DNA of 37,604 bases, taken from contig JALOQX010000013.1 in the NCBI GenBank assembly GCA_025459265.1, positions 1 through 37,604 of the forward strand, in the 5' to 3' direction. Made by a program: the position numbers and the translations under genes. The DNA is from Pirellulaceae bacterium (lineage in GTDB: Bacteria; Planctomycetota; Planctomycetia; Pirellulales; Pirellulaceae). The first letter of the stretch is position 1; each line of letters starts with the position of its first letter. Shown here in pieces: positions 33,825-37,604 of this stretch. The notes under the pieces were generated by a model. It was not told the origin of the DNA. It saw nothing but the letters and a program-made list of their open reading frames with translations, and did not search any database.

Positions 33825-33934
33825 GTGGACCTCGGCCGAACACGCGGGGAACGGACACATCGCAGTGTATCCGTTGGGGGAAGGAATTCCCAGGGCCAAG
33901 TGCAACTGCGGGATTTCGCGAGTGCTGCATCCGG

Positions 33935-34097
33935 GGGTGGCCGGGGACGAGCGCAGCGAGTTCCCGGAACGCAGCCCGCTGGGGGCTCACTGCGTTCGTC
34001 CCCAGCCACCCAAGTCGCCCGCTGGGGGCTCACTGCGTTCGTCCCCAGCCACCCAAGTCGCCCGCTGGGGGCTCACTGCGTTCGTCCCCAGCCACCC
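33935..34097. repeat. Three 43-bp direct repeats plus inverted partner
   Basis: Direct copies start at 33978, 34021 and 34064 (period exactly 43 bp); each begins GCTGGGGGCTCACTGCGTTC and ends CCAGCCACCC, and copies 1 and 2 are followed by AAGTCGCCC. An inverted partner at 33935-33960 matches the reverse complement of the 26-nt core with three mismatches, all transitions. The CTGGGG...CCCCAG ends make a 6-bp hairpin in each copy. This looks like a dispersed REP/MITE-type element that expanded locally. Confidence 0.88.
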
Positions 34098-34125
34098 GGC
34101 CGTGAAGCGGTTACATCCCGCAATC

Positions 34126-34215
34126 GGCCGAAGGCCATCATCACCGTAGCCTGGGGCAACGCCCCAGGAAATCGAAGCCGTTGCCCCAGGCTACGGTGGC
34201 ACTTGGCCTTCGGCC
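34126..34215. repeat. Long palindromic element
   Basis: A perfect 19-bp inverted repeat (34142-34160 with 34180-34198, arm CACCGTAGCCTGGGGCAAC) is extended outward by a second 12-bp perfect pair (34126-34137 with 34204-34215, arm GGCCGAAGGCCA) after a 4/5-nt internal bulge. The loop is 19 nt and itself starts GCCCCAGG, able to pair with part of the arm. This would form a long RNA or DNA hairpin; likely a dispersed noncoding element, possibly acting as a bidirectional terminator. Confidence 0.85.
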
Positions 34216-34324
34216 AAACGGTACCTACCCCGATGGGCACCCCTGGAGCAGGGTCGCCCACCGCGCACAGGGTTCGCAGTTAAGACGTAGACCGTCGATG
34301 CGACGTGCAGGCAACACGCCCAGG

Positions 34325-34353
34325 TTGTTGCCAGCGCGAGCCGGCCATAAAAT
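34325..34353 (+). promoter_or_regulatory. Weak promoter candidate for ovoA
   Basis: TTGTTG (34325-34330) and TAAAAT (34348-34353) are 17 nt apart, about 90 nt before the ovoA ATG. The -10 has one mismatch to consensus, the -35 has three. This is the most AT-rich stretch of the spacer. Prediction only. Confidence 0.3.
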
Positions 34354-34443
34354 GCCCAAAAATCGTTGTTTTCAAGCTGGACTGACCTGTACCGAGAGGG
34401 TGGGCAGTCGGCTCGCCGCGACCCTCGCAAAGTGCCGAAGACC

Positions 34444-36552
34444 ATGGAGCTCAGGAACACCCGCACCACGGTGCTCAATCAAGGTGACGCCGCCGCGAAG
34501 CGCGAAGAGATTCGTCAGTACTTTCACGCCACGTTTACGTTGGACGAACAGCTGTACGACACGCTGGCCGAAGATCGCGCCTTCTACGTGCGCGCCGAAC
34601 CGCTGCGGCATCCGCTCATCTTTTACCTCGGACACACCGCCGTCTTCTACATCAACAAGCTGATTGTCGCCAGGCTGAGAACCGAGCGCATCAACCCGCG
34701 GTTCGAATCGATGTTTGCGGTCGGCGTCGATGAGATGTCTTGGGATGACCTGAACGAAGCGCATTACGACTGGCCGACGGTCGCCGAGGTCAAGGCGTAT
34801 CGCCGCACGGTGCGTGACGAGGTGGATCAGGCCATCCGCACCCTGCCGCTCTCCCTGCCCGTCACCTGGGAAAGTCCCTTCTGGATCATCCTGATGGGGA
34901 TTGAGCACGAGCGGATCCACCTGGAGACGTCCTCGGTCATCATCCGTCGGATGCCGCTCGAGCTCGTGCGGCAGTTGCCCGTGTGGGACATTTGCCCGCA
35001 CGCAGGCGCAGGGCCGGCGAACGAACTGTTGCCAGTTCCTGGTGGCCGCGTCGTGCTCGGCAAGTCCAAACACCATCGGCTCTACGGCTGGGACAACGAG
35101 TACGGTCACCAGGAACACGACGTGTGGGATTTTGCCGCGAGCCGGTACCTGGTATCGAATCAAGAGTATCTCGCGTTTGTGGAAGAGAGAGGCTACGAGC
35201 AGGAGGAATTCTGGACGGCTGAGGGCTGGAACTGGGTCGGCTATGCGCAGGCCCGGCACCCGCTCTTCTGGGTCGAGACGCCACAAGGCTATCGGTTCCG
35301 CACCATGGCGCAGGTGATCGACATGCCCTGGAACTGGCCGGTCGAAGTGAACTATCTGGAAGCCAAGGCCTTCTGCAACTGGCTGGCGCGCCGCAGCGGC
35401 GAGCCGATCCGCCTGCCGACGGAAGCTGAGTGGTATCGCCTGCACGATCTGCATCAGATCCCGGATCAGCCCGACTGGTCCCAGGCCCCGGGCAACATCA
35501 ATCTGGAACACTGGGCCTCGTCCTGTCCCGTCGACCGATTCCGCTTCGGCGAGTTCTTCGACCTCATCGGCAACGTCTGGCAGTGGACCGAGACGCCGAT
35601 CACGGGCTTCAACGGATTCGAGATCCATCCTTGTTATGACGACTTCTCGACACCCACGTTTGACACGCGGCACAACCTGATCAAAGGGGGGTCGTGGATC
35701 TCCACGGGGAACGAGGCCACCCGCGATTCCCGCTACGCGTTTCGCCGCCATTTCTTCCAGCATGCGGGGTTGCGATATGTGCGATCCGCTCAGGAGGTGG
35801 TGATGCCGGAGGCCATGTACGAGAGCGACACCGCGGTGTCGCAGTACTGTGAAGCCCACTACGGGGAATTGTATTTTGGCGTGCCCAATTTCCCGGTGCA
35901 GTGTGCGCGGATTGCCAGCGAGCTGCTCGATCAGCGGCCGCGCCGCAAGGCACTCGACCTGGGCTGTGCCGTGGGACGCTCGTCATTCGAGCTGGCCCGC
36001 CATGTCGAGGCCGTCACAGGTATCGACTTCTCGGCACGCTTCATTCGCGTCGCATTGCAGCTGAAAGAGAAAGGCAACACGCATTACGAACTGGTCGAGG
36101 AAGGCGAAGTGGTGTCGTACCATGAAGCCCGGCTGGCCGACTTCGGGCTCCAGGAGTTCGCGGAGCGCGTCGAGTTCTTCCAGGGGGATGCTACGAATCT
36201 CAAGTCGCAGTTCACCGGCTACGACCTGATTCTGGCGGCGAACCTGATCGACCGCCTCTACGATCCGCGGCGGTTTGTCGAGTCGATTCACGAACGGCTG
36301 CAGGTAGGCGGTCTGCTGGTGCTGACCTCGCCCTATACCTGGCTGGAGGAATTCACCAAGAAAGAAAACTGGCTTGGGGGTTACCGCCAGGCGGGCGAGC
36401 CGCGCATGACGCTTGACGCGCTCCAGGAACTGCTGGCGCCGCACTTCCGGATGCTCGGTGACCCGCGTGACGTGGAGTTCGTGATTCGCGAAACCCGCCG
36501 CAAGTTCCAGCACACCATCGCCCAGCTGACCGCCTGGGAACGCGTCGCGTAA
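34444..36552 (+). CDS. ovoA: OvoA: 5-histidylcysteine sulfoxide synthase with methyltransferase domain
   Basis: A 702-aa ovothiol-biosynthesis enzyme. It oxidatively joins cysteine to C5 of histidine and, after C-S cleavage by another enzyme, N-methylates the thiolhistidine. The DinB-like domain (about 20-180) has the non-heme iron motif HERIHLE (His155, His159, Glu161) and LGHTAVF with His64. The FGE/sulfatase-modifying-type domain (about 195-450) is clear (LPTEAEWYRLHDL, FFDLIGNVWQWTETP, IKGGSW, RRHFFQHAGLRYV). The C-terminal SAM methyltransferase (about 465-702) starts with ALDLGCAVGRSSFELA. The C-terminal domain separates OvoA from the ergothioneine enzyme EgtB. ATG 34444 fits the family N-terminus; a TTG 78 nt upstream adds unlikely sequence. 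No ovoB-like lyase is nearby. Confidence 0.93.
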   Translation: MELRNTRTTVLNQGDAAAKREEIRQYFHATFTLDEQLYDTLAEDRAFYVRAEPLRHPLIFYLGHTAVFYINKLIVARLRTERINPRFESMFAVGVDEMSWDDLNEAHYDWPTVAEVKAYRRTVRDEVDQAIRTLPLSLPVTWESPFWIILMGIEHERIHLETSSVIIRRMPLELVRQLPVWDICPHAGAGPANELLPVPGGRVVLGKSKHHRLYGWDNEYGHQEHDVWDFAASRYLVSNQEYLAFVEERGYEQEEFWTAEGWNWVGYAQARHPLFWVETPQGYRFRTMAQVIDMPWNWPVEVNYLEAKAFCNWLARRSGEPIRLPTEAEWYRLHDLHQIPDQPDWSQAPGNINLEHWASSCPVDRFRFGEFFDLIGNVWQWTETPITGFNGFEIHPCYDDFSTPTFDTRHNLIKGGSWISTGNEATRDSRYAFRRHFFQHAGLRYVRSAQEVVMPEAMYESDTAVSQYCEAHYGELYFGVPNFPVQCARIASELLDQRPRRKALDLGCAVGRSSFELARHVEAVTGIDFSARFIRVALQLKEKGNTHYELVEEGEVVSYHEARLADFGLQEFAERVEFFQGDATNLKSQFTGYDLILAANLIDRLYDPRRFVESIHERLQVGGLLVLTSPYTWLEEFTKKENWLGGYRQAGEPRMTLDALQELLAPHFRMLGDPRDVEFVIRETRRKFQHTIAQLTAWERVA

Positions 36553-36621
36553 GCGCCGCGCACGGGGCACAACGCGTCAGCGCAAGTTCGTTTGGACCGG
36601 GCCGCGTCCCACGCCGGCCGA

Positions 36622-37149
36622 TCATGCCGTCAGCACCTGGAGGATTCCGCGGCAGAACTCCGGCAAATCATCCGGTTTGCGGCTCGACACGAAATGGCGA
36701 TCGATCACCACCGCGTGATCCTCCCAGATCGCGCCGGCATTGATCAGATCGTCCTTGATGCCCAAGGACCCGGTCACGCGGACGCCGCGATACACGCCCG
36801 CCGAGATCGGGATCCAGCCGCCATGGCAGATCGCGGCGATCAGCTTGCCGTCGCGATCAAAGGCGCGCACCAGGTCCCGTACCTTCGGATCGCGCCGCAA
36901 CTGGTCGGGCATGAACCCGCCCGGCACGATCAATCCTGCGAATGTATCGGCTGAGACGTCGTTAATTGCCGCGTCCGAGACGCAGGGATACGTGTGTTTT
37001 CCCGTGTAGGTCTGTCCCGCCGCCGGTCCGGCCAACACGACCTCGGCCCCCGCTTCGATCATCCGCAGCTTCGGGTACCACAATTCCAGATCCTCGTAGA
37101 TGTTGCCCACCAACATCAGGATGCGCTGGTTAACCAGTAGCTGGTCCAT
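36622..37149 (-). CDS. DJ-1/PfpI family protein (PfpI-type)
   Basis: A 175-aa protein of standard PfpI length. Landmarks are QRILMLVGNIYEDLELWYPKL (acidic residues 19-20), VVLAGPAAGQTYTGKHTYP, GLIVPGGFMPDQLRRD, the nucleophile elbow AAICHGGW with Cys108-His109, and the C-terminal SRKPDDLPEFCRGIL. Members act as intracellular cysteine proteases, glyoxalases or protein deglycases in stress protection; which applies here cannot be told. ATG 37149 has a GGAGA Shine-Dalgarno sequence. The open frame continues upstream to 37389 only because it runs through the 54-bp hairpin repeats, so that extension was rejected. Convergent with ovoA, 69 bp between stops. Confidence 0.93.
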   Translation of the reverse strand: MDQLLVNQRILMLVGNIYEDLELWYPKLRMIEAGAEVVLAGPAAGQTYTGKHTYPCVSDAAINDVSADTFAGLIVPGGFMPDQLRRDPKVRDLVRAFDRDGKLIAAICHGGWIPISAGVYRGVRVTGSLGIKDDLINAGAIWEDHAVVIDRHFVSSRKPDDLPEFCRGILQVLTA

Positions 37150-37259
37150 GGTTCTCTCCATCATGTGAGCGGTCGTTCTTCGGTGGGGTCGTCGCGCCAC
37201 GTTCCCGTGGCTCTCATAGTGTTGGATTTCATCTGAAAACGGCAAGTGCGCTTCGCAAA

Positions 37260-37560
37260 GCAGATCATCGGCTACGTGCGCAGCGGCCCCCCGGTGCTTG
37301 TCACCGGGGGGAAGCAGATCATCGGCTACGTGCACAACGGCCCCCCGGTGCTTGTCACCGGGGGGAAGCAGATCATCGGCTACGTGCACAACGGCCCCCC
37401 GGTGCTGGTCACCGGGGGGAAGCAGATCATCGGCTACGTGAAGCGCGGCAAACTCACGGCCCCCCGGTGCTGGTCACCGGGGGGAAGCAGATCATCGGCT
37501 ACGTGCACAACGGCCCCCCGGTGCTTGTCACCGGGGGGAAGCAGATCATCGGCTACGTGC
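37260..37560. repeat. Tandem 54-bp array of perfect hairpins
   Basis: Six copies of a 19-nt block GCAGATCATCGGCTACGTG start at 37260, 37314, 37368, 37422, 37487 and 37541. Between them lie five identical perfect 10-bp stems CCCCCCGGTG/CACCGGGGGG with 5-nt loops that are CTTGT or CTGGT (first at 37287-37311). The period is exactly 54 bp except for one 65-bp unit carrying an 11-bp net insertion between 37441 and 37457. The array ends by 37560, where the sequence becomes unique. It lies upstream of the PfpI gene. There are no variable spacers, so it is not a CRISPR array. Confidence 0.92.
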
Positions 37561-37604
37561 GACTCCCACCACACTCCGGGCGGCCGAGTCCCAAGGCCTC
37601 CAAC

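Larger units (their letters stand above)
33825..34443. other. 619-bp repeat-rich intergenic region
   Basis: The region lies between the divergent rhomboid gene (minus) and ovoA (plus). It contains a 43-bp tandem repeat with an inverted partner (33935-34097), a long palindrome (34126-34215), and then about 225 bp that must hold the ovoA promoter. Small open frames here are repeat translations or low-complexity and were not called. Confidence 0.7.

Noticed and set aside
34372..35859. 495-codon open frame on the minus strand
   Set aside because: Antisense to ovoA; composition is typical of a shadow frame.
37150..37389. N-terminal extension of the PfpI protein with HVADDLLPPGDKHRGAVV repeats
   Set aside because: The extension is a translation of the 54-bp hairpin repeat (a multiple of three, so it stays open). 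The PfpI family starts near ATG 37149, which has a Shine-Dalgarno sequence.
37260..37560. CRISPR array
   Set aside because: The units are repeated in full with no unique spacers of constant length, the stems are GC hairpins, and no cas gene is in the window.
37246..37604. Plus-strand coding sequence of KQIIGYVHNGPPVLVTGG repeats
   Set aside because: A GTG-initiated frame is open to the window edge, but the net 11-bp insertion shifts it after three units, so the repeat is not kept in one frame; no ribosome-binding site was seen.

Overview
The window looks like a GC-rich chromosomal segment of a member of the Planctomycetes, probably near Pirellulales/Gemmatales (inferred from gene content only). 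Marker families are the DUF1549/DUF1553 'planctomycete cytochrome' protein followed by a DUF1501 protein, a DUF1559 pseudopilin-like protein ([16 protein letters not shown] start and a C-terminal DGHV motif), a sigma factor coupled to a membrane Ser/Thr kinase, and several exported enzymes with Tat-type leaders. No rRNA, tRNA, IS element, phage gene or CRISPR array was recognised.

Layout. (1) 1-4488, plus: 5'-truncated DUF1549/DUF1553 protein, a paired-hairpin spacer, then a DUF1501 protein. (2) 4523-5611, minus: exported PHP-domain phosphoesterase. (3) 5887-9460, minus: ECF-type sigma factor, Ser/Thr kinase and GspE-like ATPase joined by two ATGA overlaps. (4) 9693-12475: a hotdog thioesterase (plus) convergent with a membrane protein carrying a spermidine-synthase-like domain (minus). 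(5) 12656-15868, plus: Tat-type aldo/keto reductase-like protein, tetraheme cytochrome c, PQQ-type beta-propeller, apparently a secreted redox group. (6) 15943-17914: small hypothetical protein (minus) and a Tat-exported fucose-isomerase-like protein (plus). (7) 17925-24497, minus, transcribed from high to low coordinates: stand-alone GMP synthase ATP-pyrophosphatase subunit, carB, alpha/beta hydrolase, Nramp-type transporter. (8) 24901-29753, plus: UroD-like protein, exported glycoside-hydrolase-like protein, DUF1559 protein, metallo-beta-lactamase-fold protein. (9) 29782-33824, minus: rhomboid protease, small coiled-coil ORF, ACP-alpha-oxoamine synthase fusion, exported glycoside-hydrolase-like protein. 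(10) 33935-34215: direct and inverted repeats. (11) 34444-36552, plus: ovoA (ovothiol biosynthesis). (12) 36622-37149, minus: DJ-1/PfpI protein, followed by a striking tandem array of perfect hairpins at 37260-37560.

The strongest non-genic signals are four structured intergenic repeats: paired hairpins at 2932-2981, a 43-bp tandem repeat with an inverted partner at 33935-34097, a long palindrome at 34126-34215, and the 54-bp hairpin array at the right end. Several annotated starts differ from the longest open frame. They were moved to an ATG with a Shine-Dalgarno sequence, to a GTG with a Shine-Dalgarno sequence (PQQ propeller), or to a start overlapping the upstream stop (GspE-like ATG, Nramp TTG).
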